A DNA stretch of 64,000 bases from Chitinophaga sp. SYP-B3965 (GTDB taxonomy: Bacteria; Bacteroidota; Bacteroidia; Chitinophagales; Chitinophagaceae): the NCBI RefSeq assembly GCF_009647655.1, contig NZ_WJFD01000006.1, forward strand, positions 1 through 64,000. Reading direction: 5' to 3'. Under the pieces are notes generated by a model. It was not told where the DNA came from and ran no database searches. It worked only from the letters and a program-made list of their open reading frames with translations. The position numbers and the translations under genes were made by a program. Position 1 is the stretch's first letter. Every line of letters starts with the position of its first letter. Positions 16,588 through 24,746 of this stretch are shown here, one piece after another.

Positions 16588-17918
16588 TTCACTGGATTTT
16601 TCCGGCTTCTGATGCGCTCAATGATACGCTCGTTATTGATGATCATCATGCCGTGCCGGTCGTTTGTAATGCCTGGGGTTAACTTATATGTATAGGATGG
16701 AACATTTCCGTTCATCACAGTAGGGAAATAAACAAAATTGATGTTATCGCAATCTTTCTTTAATACTTCCCCCGCCTCAATAATGTGTGTGGAAATGATA
16801 AAAGTACAGTTTCGTTTCGTAGCAAAAGCTTCTGTAACAGCTATCGTAGCATCATAAGCATCTTTTACATTTGTTCCCCTGAACAGTTCATCAAAGATGA
16901 TGATCACTTGTTCATTACGGGAAACGTATTCTGCTACCTTTTTCAGACGTAGGACTTCCGCATAAAAATGGCTGTAACCCATACTCAGGTTATCCGCGAG
17001 ATTTATCGTCGTAAACATGCCTTTTTGTACGGAGAATTTCATGCTTTTTGCAGGTACAGGAAAACCCATATGCGCTAAAAACAATGTAACGCCCAGGGTT
17101 TTCATAAAGGTAGACTTGCCAGCCATATTTGCACCGGTAAGAAATATCACATTACTGTTCCGGTTTACCTCAAAAGTATTAGCCACGGGATTGGTTAACT
17201 GCGCATGGTACATTCCTTCTATATACAGCGTATTGTCTGCCACTTCCAGCGCCTGTGCAAAAGTAAACCCCTTACTGCGGCCTACTTTTGCGACAGCGAT
17301 GTATACATCCAGGTTATAGATATGGTATAGCAATTTTGTTATTAAGTCCCGCGAGGTGAACCTTAGGATCTGATCATATTCGGCTGTTTTAGCATAGGCG
17401 ATCTTCCTGGTTCCATTTTCCTTATAGATCCAGCTTAGTTGCTCGTTCTCCAACACGGATCTTATATCTTTTATCTCTTCGCGATAAGCCGTACAAGCAT
17501 CTATTTCCTGTAAAAAAGTATACATCCCGTTAAACAATCCGATCACCGCTACGATACCTTTATACAGCAGTTCATACTGGGTATCTGTTCCTATATAATT
17601 ACGGAATTTTCGCTGCAGTGTGTCCTCCTCTGCAGCGATTTTTGTCCGGTCGTCCTTATTGTTCAGGTAATATTCAATGGCATCAAATGCATCTGTCCTG
17701 AAGGGGAACGAAACATCTTTTTCCTGAAAATATTTAATCACTTCACTTCTCCTGGTGATCTTATCTCTATCAGAAAGAGGATATAAAAACATATTTTCCA
17801 GCACTTCTGCCCCTCCCCTGGTCTGCGTTTTGTTAAACAGGTTATAGATGGCATTACCACTGTACTTATTAAAAATATTCAGATCGTCTAAGGTCTGTTT
17901 GTCTATGGCAAAGCTCAT
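16584..17918 (-). CDS. MutS-like ATPase (short form), copy 2
   Basis: The 444-aa paralogue of the next gene shares its start (MSFAIDKQTLDDLNI), its P-loop (TGANMAGKSTFMK), MGYSHFYAEVLR, Walker B VIIFDELFRGTN and the end TNDRHGMMIINNERIIE. The N-terminal half is more diverged than the ATPase half, as expected if the two copies form a heterodimer with distinct contacts (inferred, by analogy with eukaryotic MutS heterodimers). No mismatch-binding Phe-X-Glu domain or nuclease domain is present. It starts 11 bp after the permease gene stop and is translationally coupled to copy 1, so both belong to the long leftward transcript with the ABC transporter, TlpA-like and Sus genes. Confidence 0.85.
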   Translation of the reverse strand: MSFAIDKQTLDDLNIFNKYSGNAIYNLFNKTQTRGGAEVLENMFLYPLSDRDKITRRSEVIKYFQEKDVSFPFRTDAFDAIEYYLNNKDDRTKIAAEEDTLQRKFRNYIGTDTQYELLYKGIVAVIGLFNGMYTFLQEIDACTAYREEIKDIRSVLENEQLSWIYKENGTRKIAYAKTAEYDQILRFTSRDLITKLLYHIYNLDVYIAVAKVGRSKGFTFAQALEVADNTLYIEGMYHAQLTNPVANTFEVNRNSNVIFLTGANMAGKSTFMKTLGVTLFLAHMGFPVPAKSMKFSVQKGMFTTINLADNLSMGYSHFYAEVLRLKKVAEYVSRNEQVIIIFDELFRGTNVKDAYDATIAVTEAFATKRNCTFIISTHIIEAGEVLKKDCDNINFVYFPTVMNGNVPSYTYKLTPGITNDRHGMMIINNERIIERIRSRKNPVK

Positions 17919-17929
17919 ATTCTTTTATT

Positions 17930-20230
17930 TTATCTTCCCTTTCTGCGGATCCAGATACCGATGGCACTTAAAAGCATCAGGCCAGGCAATACCCACACCA
18001 ATGCAATCCTGGTTTTGTACGCACCTTTTTTACCTACAGAAATTTCATTGTCCGTACCGTTGGGTCTGCGTATATCGATGGGCATTTCATAGTCGGACAG
18101 CCAGTAAAAGAACCCTGTAACCAATGTAAAGTTGGATGCCCATATTTTCCTTCTGCTGGCGGCCAGCTCATTGTTGCTCAAACAATCTGCATCACCTAAA
18201 ATGATGATCCGTTGTTCCTTATTGCCTGTTTTCCTGGAAAGGGCTAAACCTGTGGCATAAGATTTCTGCACTTCTCCGGCAGCAGGATTCAATTTTACGC
18301 TGTCGTCCAGGAAATTAGTCGTCTCCATCTCATTCCAGGAAGCGGAGTCTGAAACAACAACGGGTGTTACCTCAAAACCTTTGTCTGTGCTATAATCCAA
18401 CCCTACTGCGCCCGGCATGGTCACGGTATATTCATCTGTATAGATACGTTTGAACTGATAGAAGAGATCTTCAGCTTTTTTTGTACCGCTGGCTACGATC
18501 AGGTTGGCCAACTGATCTTCAGAAGGTTTAACCAGTACGCCGGGCGTAAACTGAACACCAAAAGGTTGTACAAGGGGATTCATGATGTCCTGTTTTTTTG
18601 CATCTCCTGCAATCAAAAGGTTCCCCCCGGCTGCTATATATTTATCCAGGTTTTGTTGTTCATCTGCTGTTAAAGGAGTTTTGATATCTGCAATCACCAG
18701 AATGGTGATGTCCTTAGCGATCTCTTTATCCAGGCTAACATCCGCCACATCAAAACCCTGGTTGATCAATGCATAGCGGAAATTCCTGGTCTGCGCAAAA
18801 GTACTATAATCACGTCCTCCTTCGTTTTGGCTGCTACGCTCGCCATGCCCAACAAGGAAACCTGCTTTCGGCAGCTTCAGGGTCAGTCTTTTTAACGCTG
18901 CGGTTATTTCCGCTTCAGTTGGCAGTTTCCTCGAATCGTTATAGATCCTCAGAAAAGCCTTCTCACCACTCTCCCGCTCAAGTACACGTACGAACTGATT
19001 TCCCTCCGGAGACAGGTCTATTTGTTTTTTCATCTCTTCCGGAGACATAAACATTCCGGGATCCATATCTCTGATCTTCGATAAGGTATCCAGCTTTTGC
19101 CTGAGGGTTGTATTCGGAAACCTATATTCCAGGCTGGCACTATTAATTGTATCGTAGTAATAAACATACTTCATCTTTATTTCCGGTTTAAACCGGGTAT
19201 ATTGTCCAAAGCGGGACATGTCTCCATTCACTGCACGCGGAAGCGCCATTCCGGCATTGGACTCGTCTAATGCATTTACATAGGTAGTGATGGTAAGGCC
19301 TCCTTTTAAGCGGCTGATCACATCCTGGCTATTCTTTGTTAATGTATTTACCTTGTTATGCGTAGTGTCAAAGAAAATCCTGAATACCGGCCTGGATGTA
19401 GTGTATCCGAGCAGCATGGCTACACCGATGACCAGGGCATACTTACTGAAGGAAACCGTCCAGCGGCTCTTTTGCCTGTTGGATTGCAGACGGACAATGG
19501 TCAGTATCAGGAACAGGCAGATCACAATGATAAAGTACAGGAAGTCCTCACTACCGATCAGCCCACCAATAAACGAGGATGAACGTCCGGAAATGGAGAG
19601 CCAGTAAGTGATGTCCCGTACAAAAGCAATGTCCTGCCACATACTGCTCACATAATTTAACAGGCCTAATATTACTAAAGTACCTATTGCTGCTATCACC
19701 TGATAGGGCGTGAGGCTGGACATAAACAAACCGATAGCAGCATATGCGCAGATCAGTAAAAATAAACCCAAAATACCGGAAAGTATCGTTGCAAACTCGT
19801 AGTCCTTAATCGTAAATGCACCATAAAAAACAAAGATCATAATGATACCGATCAATATCAGGCCATATATGACCATAGACAGGTATTTACCCAGGATGAT
19901 CTGTACGTTGGTAACGGGCGATGAGTACAGCAGTTTGATGGAACCACTGCTAAACTCCCGGCTCATCAAACTCATGGTCAGTAAAGGGATATACAGGTAT
20001 AAATATTGTTGCACCCTCGAAAACATACCGTACCCGCCGCCTCTGGTAAAAATATCAAATGATATTTCAGTACCCTTGCGGCCAGCGGCAAGGTAGTTTA
20101 CCCAGCTTTCCAATAAACCGGAAAAACCCATGCTCATCTGGAATGTAAAAACCACCAGGATCAACCAGGCAACAGGCGAATAAAATAAAGTCTGTAATTC
20201 AGTGATCGCTATGTTAAGTATCTTTTTCAT
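17930..20230 (-). CDS. GldF/GldG-type ABC transporter permease fusion
   Basis: The 766-aa protein joins an ABC-2 type permease (residues 1 to about 240, six hydrophobic segments, with ELQTLFYSPVAWLILVVFTF at the start and SREFSSGSIKLLYSSPVT) to a GldG-like extracytoplasmic domain (about 290-720, containing the GHGERS and ILVIADIKTPLTADEQQNLD stretches). A last membrane helix and a basic tail follow (about 735-766). In Flavobacterium GldF and GldG are separate proteins of the gliding-associated transporter; this fused form occurs in Bacteroidota transporters of unknown cargo. The start at 20230 (MKKILNIAI) is chosen over an upstream in-frame ATG because it gives a proper membrane N-terminus. 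The ATPase gene lies directly upstream. Confidence 0.85.
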   Translation of the reverse strand: MKKILNIAITELQTLFYSPVAWLILVVFTFQMSMGFSGLLESWVNYLAAGRKGTEISFDIFTRGGGYGMFSRVQQYLYLYIPLLTMSLMSREFSSGSIKLLYSSPVTNVQIILGKYLSMVIYGLILIGIIMIFVFYGAFTIKDYEFATILSGILGLFLLICAYAAIGLFMSSLTPYQVIAAIGTLVILGLLNYVSSMWQDIAFVRDITYWLSISGRSSSFIGGLIGSEDFLYFIIVICLFLILTIVRLQSNRQKSRWTVSFSKYALVIGVAMLLGYTTSRPVFRIFFDTTHNKVNTLTKNSQDVISRLKGGLTITTYVNALDESNAGMALPRAVNGDMSRFGQYTRFKPEIKMKYVYYYDTINSASLEYRFPNTTLRQKLDTLSKIRDMDPGMFMSPEEMKKQIDLSPEGNQFVRVLERESGEKAFLRIYNDSRKLPTEAEITAALKRLTLKLPKAGFLVGHGERSSQNEGGRDYSTFAQTRNFRYALINQGFDVADVSLDKEIAKDITILVIADIKTPLTADEQQNLDKYIAAGGNLLIAGDAKKQDIMNPLVQPFGVQFTPGVLVKPSEDQLANLIVASGTKKAEDLFYQFKRIYTDEYTVTMPGAVGLDYSTDKGFEVTPVVVSDSASWNEMETTNFLDDSVKLNPAAGEVQKSYATGLALSRKTGNKEQRIIILGDADCLSNNELAASRRKIWASNFTLVTGFFYWLSDYEMPIDIRRPNGTDNEISVGKKGAYKTRIALVWVLPGLMLLSAIGIWIRRKGR

Positions 20231-20253
20231 TGATATGTATTCTCTGCTTTTAT

Positions 20254-21174
20254 TTATTTTTTCGACAACTCTGCAAAAACAGCATCCATTGAGCCTTTCT
20301 CTGTGTATATTTCCGTCAGTTCCCAATTACGGGCAACGCTGATCTCTACCACATGCTTAGACACATCATGTCCATCATTGAACCGCAGGCGATATTTTGG
20401 ACCGCCCAGCTCTTCTACTTCTATTACGCCAGGGATTGTCAGCAGATCATTTGCAGGTGGCATTCCTCTCAGCGATACCATCAGGCTGTTCGGAACAATG
20501 TAATTATCAAATTCATCTATGGTGCCGGAGAAAACAACCCGCCCCTGTTCAATCATCCTGATGTATTTACAGGTGGCCTGCACTTCAGAAAGAATATGTG
20601 TTGACAATACGACAGTACGATCCTGCGCGATCTCTTTGATCAGATGACGGATCTCAAAGATCTGGTTGGGATCTAAACCATTGGTAGGTTCATCCAGCAC
20701 CACCAGGTCCGGCTTGTGTATAATAGCCTGTGCAATTCCTACACGTTGCTGGTAACCACCGGAAAGGTTACGGGTTAACCGGTTACCAAAATGCGTTAAG
20801 GAACAACGCTCCATCACTTCATTCACTGATCTGGTCACCTCTTTTGCAGGGATATCTCTTAATTTGGCACAGAAACGCAGGTACTCCCTAACAGTGAGCT
20901 CCATATGTAATGGCGGCTTCTGCGGTAAAAAGCCGATGTGGCGTTTGGCCTCCACCGGGTTTTCCCTGATATTGATCCCTTTGATGTAAATATTTCCTTC
21001 CGTCTGCTTTAATACGCCACACATGATATTCATCGTGGTCGATTTCCCGGCGCCGTTAGAGCCTAATAGTCCATAGATACCGTTCCTGTAGATCTCAAAA
21101 TCGAGATCACGTACCGCCCACTGGGCACTATAGCGATGGGATAATTTTTCGACCTTTACAATCAGCTCTTCCAT
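20254..21174 (-). CDS. ABC transporter ATPase (GldA/CcmA-like)
   Basis: The 306-aa ATP-binding subunit has Walker A GLLGSNGAGKST, the signature NLSGGYQQRVG, Walker B LVVLDEPTNGLDP and the H-loop VVLSTHILSEV. The extra C-terminal 80 residues (from about 225) are the DUF4162-type tail seen in drug-export and GldA ATPases. It would power the GldFG-type permease encoded 23 bp downstream. The cargo is unknown; the neighbours (TlpA-like protein, SusC/SusD, lipoprotein) suggest a role in handling an imported or exported peptide or similar molecule, but that is inference. Confidence 0.9.
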   Translation of the reverse strand: MEELIVKVEKLSHRYSAQWAVRDLDFEIYRNGIYGLLGSNGAGKSTTMNIMCGVLKQTEGNIYIKGINIRENPVEAKRHIGFLPQKPPLHMELTVREYLRFCAKLRDIPAKEVTRSVNEVMERCSLTHFGNRLTRNLSGGYQQRVGIAQAIIHKPDLVVLDEPTNGLDPNQIFEIRHLIKEIAQDRTVVLSTHILSEVQATCKYIRMIEQGRVVFSGTIDEFDNYIVPNSLMVSLRGMPPANDLLTIPGVIEVEELGGPKYRLRFNDGHDVSKHVVEISVARNWELTEIYTEKGSMDAVFAELSKK

Positions 21175-21197
21175 ATTTCTTTTTAAGCTTTTACATT

Positions 21198-22268
21198 TTA
21201 TTTATTCAGCAACTCCTGCAGCTTAGCCTGCAAACCTCCTCTGCGGAGGTTTTTGGCAATTATTTTCCCTTGCTCATCCAGCAACACCACAAAGGGAATG
21301 GTATGTATGCCATACAGTTTCCGGATCTCTGAATCCTTCCATCCTTTTTCTTCATGCAGGTTTATCCAGGGGATCTGTTCCTTTTCATATGCTTCTTTCC
21401 ATTTCTCTGATGAGTCGTCCAGGGAAATGCTGACAAACGCTATTTTCTCTTTTTCAAGCCCGGGATAGATCTTTTTCAGGTACTTCATTTCCTGGATGCA
21501 TGGCCCGCACCAGGAAGCCCAAAAGTCCAATATCACCACCTTACCTTTCAGGGAAGACAATGAAACAAGTTCTCCTGTTGCTGACCGGACCTTAAAATCC
21601 GGAGAAGTGGCGCCTATAGCTGAGATCTTTAGTTCATCTACATGTTGTTTCAACAGCTGTCCGAAATAGTTCTGCTGAACCTGCTCAGACAGGATGTCGT
21701 AGAGCTCCTTCCCTTTTTCATAACTTTCATCCTTCACCACATCTGCGATGTATGCAGCAAAAACATTGTCCCGGTTGGCCTGTACAAACTCTTTGGTTAT
21801 GGGATACCGCTGTGCTTCAAGTTGTAAGATCCCGTCTATCTTCTGATCCGCTAAAACAGTGTCTCCATCATGTAAGGCAGCCCTATATTCACTGAGTATA
21901 CCGCTAATTTTATTGCCTAATTTTTCCGCGATCATTTTATAGTACTGCCCGTATAGTTCATTTGCCGGGGAGCCTTTCAAACTGGTTGCATCTAAATTTT
22001 TATATGAACAGAAAAGCGTCATCTCCTTACCGTCCAGGAAACAATACCTTTTGGCTTGATTCACCTGGATCATGTATTGTCCTGTTTCTTTTAATTCCCC
22101 TTTCAAAGAAAACTTCCCTTCTTTGATGGGTGTGGAAAGCAACTCCTTTCCCTCCGTGGATAAAACGGCAAATTTCCCGGTGGTTATGCCATCTATTTTT
22201 CCGTCAATGGAAAATTTGTATGGACCCTGGTTTAACAATAAACAAAGATGTAACAGTAAGGTGTGCAT
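21198..22268 (-). CDS. TlpA-like thioredoxin with DUF4369 domain
   Basis: The 356-aa protein has an N-terminal hydrophobic stretch (MHTLLLHLCLLLNQG, an apparently short signal), a DUF4369 domain (about 20-110, YKFSIDGKIDGITTG onward) and a helical middle. The C-terminal thioredoxin fold has the active site WASWCGPC near residue 255 and the cis-Pro loop GIHTIPFVVLLD. It is a periplasmic disulfide reductase-type protein (TlpA/ResA family). In Bacteroidota such proteins often accompany SusC/SusD pairs. The gene lies 23 bp downstream of the lipoprotein gene's stop region and upstream of the ABC ATPase, in the same leftward unit. The signal peptide is shorter than usual, so the true start could differ. 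Confidence 0.85.
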   Translation of the reverse strand: MHTLLLHLCLLLNQGPYKFSIDGKIDGITTGKFAVLSTEGKELLSTPIKEGKFSLKGELKETGQYMIQVNQAKRYCFLDGKEMTLFCSYKNLDATSLKGSPANELYGQYYKMIAEKLGNKISGILSEYRAALHDGDTVLADQKIDGILQLEAQRYPITKEFVQANRDNVFAAYIADVVKDESYEKGKELYDILSEQVQQNYFGQLLKQHVDELKISAIGATSPDFKVRSATGELVSLSSLKGKVVILDFWASWCGPCIQEMKYLKKIYPGLEKEKIAFVSISLDDSSEKWKEAYEKEQIPWINLHEEKGWKDSEIRKLYGIHTIPFVVLLDEQGKIIAKNLRRGGLQAKLQELLNK

Positions 22269-22292
22269 ATGCAGTATTTAGTTGTTGTGATC

Positions 22293-23204
22293 CTACAGTT
22301 CGTTTCCAATAGCCTGCAGATCGATATTAAACTGTGTTTTAAAGTGATTGATCACTACGTTACACTTTTTCCGTATGGTACCTTTATTGTCGATAGCCGG
22401 GTTTAAAAAACCTCCCGTGGCATTTAGTTTTGCGTCTGTATTCTTCACCAGCAGCTCAACATATGCTGCCCAGTCCGTTAAAGGTTGCCTGCGGTCCCAG
22501 TCAATGATACCATTCCCATAAGTGAGTTCCCAGGTAGGCATAGACAATGAATAATTGGTTAGATCTGTAAAAGCAGCAGGAGGAACCATTACACCTTTGC
22601 TGATGAGCCGCTGCAGGAAAAAGTTCACGATCGCTCCTTTAAAAGTATATTTTTCAGCCGCCGTCATGGTGAGGATCTCTTTTCCGCCTCCTGTTACACC
22701 CAGGTAATCGATTCCTGCCGTCGCTGCGTATTTTGTACTCGTTTGTTTATCAGGTGTACCTGTTCCTGCACTTACCAGGAGGTATTTATCCATCAGGAAT
22801 ATTTTCCTTGGGAGATATTGCTTCAGAAAATCATCTGAAAAGTACTTGAAGAATTTTTCGTGCAACAGATCCAGCTGTTGGGAGATGTAAGCCTCATCTG
22901 CCCGCGTATACATATACCCGCTGGTTGTTTTATTGGTGACGGGGTCATACTTACATTGATTTATTGCCCTTGACACGTCCCAGAAGATATCCTTATCCTC
23001 AAATTTATAGAGTATAAGTGTATTGTATTTTTTATAAAAATCTACAATGTTATCATCATAATCATGATCACCCTGCGGTAACGTATGGTCGCCGTATACA
23101 GCTTCCGGCGCTTCAGTTGCCACCAAAGCGTCTTCTTTTTTATCGCATCCTGCTGTGATCACACACAGCAGAAACAGGATTACTCCCACATTAAATCTTA
23201 TCAT
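22293..23204 (-). CDS. SusCD-linked lipoprotein of the zinc-metallohydrolase type, active site apparently lost
   Basis: The 303-aa protein has a lipoprotein signal (VILFLLCVITAGCDKK, Cys20). The overall order (DNIVDFYKKYNTLILYKFED, then KYLPRK-type region, then ILTMTAAEKY and WELTYGNGIIDW) matches the lipoproteins described as substrate import-associated zinc metallohydrolases, found beside SusC/SusD pairs. Where that family shows a HExxH zinc motif I see KGAIVNFF, and no HExxH occurs anywhere in the protein. It is therefore either a degenerate, non-enzymatic member or I have the family wrong. The gene immediately follows susD, whose stop is 12 bp upstream, which is the usual place. Confidence 0.6.
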   Translation of the reverse strand: MIRFNVGVILFLLCVITAGCDKKEDALVATEAPEAVYGDHTLPQGDHDYDDNIVDFYKKYNTLILYKFEDKDIFWDVSRAINQCKYDPVTNKTTSGYMYTRADEAYISQQLDLLHEKFFKYFSDDFLKQYLPRKIFLMDKYLLVSAGTGTPDKQTSTKYAATAGIDYLGVTGGGKEILTMTAAEKYTFKGAIVNFFLQRLISKGVMVPPAAFTDLTNYSLSMPTWELTYGNGIIDWDRRQPLTDWAAYVELLVKNTDAKLNATGGFLNPAIDNKGTIRKKCNVVINHFKTQFNIDLQAIGNEL

Positions 23205-23216
23205 ATAGATATCTGT

Positions 23217-24731
23217 TTATGGGTTTGGTATAAGATTCGGATTTCTTCTCAATACGGTTTCAGGTAAGGGCAAAACATACCGTTTATCTCCCTTTTCCAA
23301 TATATACTCTCTTGGAGATTGGTTGTCAAAGCCCCTGAATGTATGTTTGAGCTGTGGCATACCATAACGTTTCAGATCAAACCAGCGATGTTCTTCAAAG
23401 CACAGCTCGCGTCTTCTTTCTTCCCTGCAGAAATCAAGAAGGGCCTGGCCGTTTGCGATGTTTACCGGCACATAGCTAACAGTCCTCGTATCATACCGGT
23501 ATTCCCTTAAATAATTTAAGTCCGCCAGTGCTGCCAGGCGAAGGGCTTCATCGCCATTTTCCAGGTATTGCTGTATCAGGCCCTCTGCTCTGTTCAGGTA
23601 CGATTCGGACACCCTCATCCCTTTGGTATAATAACTGCTGCCTGTTTTTGACCCGTATAAGAGTTTCACATCATAGGTGGTTGCCGAGATGTAATACCTT
23701 GTATAAAAGAAAGCAGGTCTCAAGTCTTTTTTGTTGGCCGCTCCGGTTGTCCAATTGTAGTCGTAAGACGCCGACAGGCCAGGGGATACCTCATAAAACG
23801 CAGGTTGACCATAAGCTGCTGGTAAAGCAAAAAACTGGTTAAGTTCCTCATGGCTTGAAAACATCCATATGGCTTCCGGGCTATTCAGATCAAAAACATT
23901 CACTGTTGAGTTGGCGGTATTTACCGGGATGGCATAATTGGATAATTTAAGCAGCTGCGGTTTACGCGCAATCACCTTACCGGCATACTCCACCGCCTTA
24001 TCCCATTTTTCCATGTAGAGGTACATCCTTGATAAAAGTGTATAAACAAACAGATCAGATGCTTTTAACTTTGAGTTTTTCTGACCATACTGTTCCAGCA
24101 ATGGTGCCGCTGCCAAAAGATCTGCTTCCACCTGCCGGTAGACCTGCGCTATGGAAGCTCTGGAAGGCAGTTCATCCGATACAACAGAACTGAGCATCAG
24201 CGGTACACCGGGTGCTTTCTCCAGATCAAGGCCCACTGCATTATAAGGCTGGGCAAATACGTTTACCAGCATAAAATGGTAATAAGCGCGCATAGCCAGG
24301 GCCTGCCCCTTCACATTCGCTTTATCTCCTTCGGAACCGCTCACTTTTTCAATCATGTCCATCACCACATTGCAGCCTTTTATACAGCGGTAATAATGAT
24401 CATAGCTATCTACTGCCGCCAAACCTTTCTCCGCCATCATTTCAAACATATCCGCACGCCAGGTAAAGGCAGGTTCTCCATTATACAAGCGGTACAAGGT
24501 GTTCTGGTCATTTACAAAATTGCTGGTCACATCATCCGTCATCAGATCGATGTACTTAATGAAATGCGTTTTGATAGGATATACTTCGCCGATCATTAAT
24601 TGTTGCAGATCAGTGGCAGAGCTTGGCCTGATCTCATCCTGGCTGTATTCTTCCAGGAATTTCTTACATCCTGATGCAGACAGGAGCAGGAGAAAAGCCA
24701 GTATATTGCTGATTAATTTGTTCTTCATCAT
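23217..24731 (-). CDS. SusD/RagB family outer-membrane lipoprotein
   Basis: The 504-aa protein has a lipoprotein signal ending LLLSASGCKKFLEE (Cys22). The rest is a SusD/RagB fold: TPR-like helices near 80-260 (RAYYHFMLVNVFAQPYN, VYTLLSRMYLYMEKWDKAVEYA), and the C-terminal family stretch REERRRELCFEEHRWFDLKRYGMP followed by LPLPETVLRRNPNLIPNP. SusD proteins bind the ligand at the cell surface and cap the SusC channel. Its partner SusC lies 15 bp upstream. The ligand is unknown; the partner's STN domain and the FecR/sigma pair point to ligand-induced regulation. Confidence 0.93.
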   Translation of the reverse strand: MMKNKLISNILAFLLLLSASGCKKFLEEYSQDEIRPSSATDLQQLMIGEVYPIKTHFIKYIDLMTDDVTSNFVNDQNTLYRLYNGEPAFTWRADMFEMMAEKGLAAVDSYDHYYRCIKGCNVVMDMIEKVSGSEGDKANVKGQALAMRAYYHFMLVNVFAQPYNAVGLDLEKAPGVPLMLSSVVSDELPSRASIAQVYRQVEADLLAAAPLLEQYGQKNSKLKASDLFVYTLLSRMYLYMEKWDKAVEYAGKVIARKPQLLKLSNYAIPVNTANSTVNVFDLNSPEAIWMFSSHEELNQFFALPAAYGQPAFYEVSPGLSASYDYNWTTGAANKKDLRPAFFYTRYYISATTYDVKLLYGSKTGSSYYTKGMRVSESYLNRAEGLIQQYLENGDEALRLAALADLNYLREYRYDTRTVSYVPVNIANGQALLDFCREERRRELCFEEHRWFDLKRYGMPQLKHTFRGFDNQSPREYILEKGDKRYVLPLPETVLRRNPNLIPNP

Positions 24732-24746
24732 TCACATTTTTACTGG

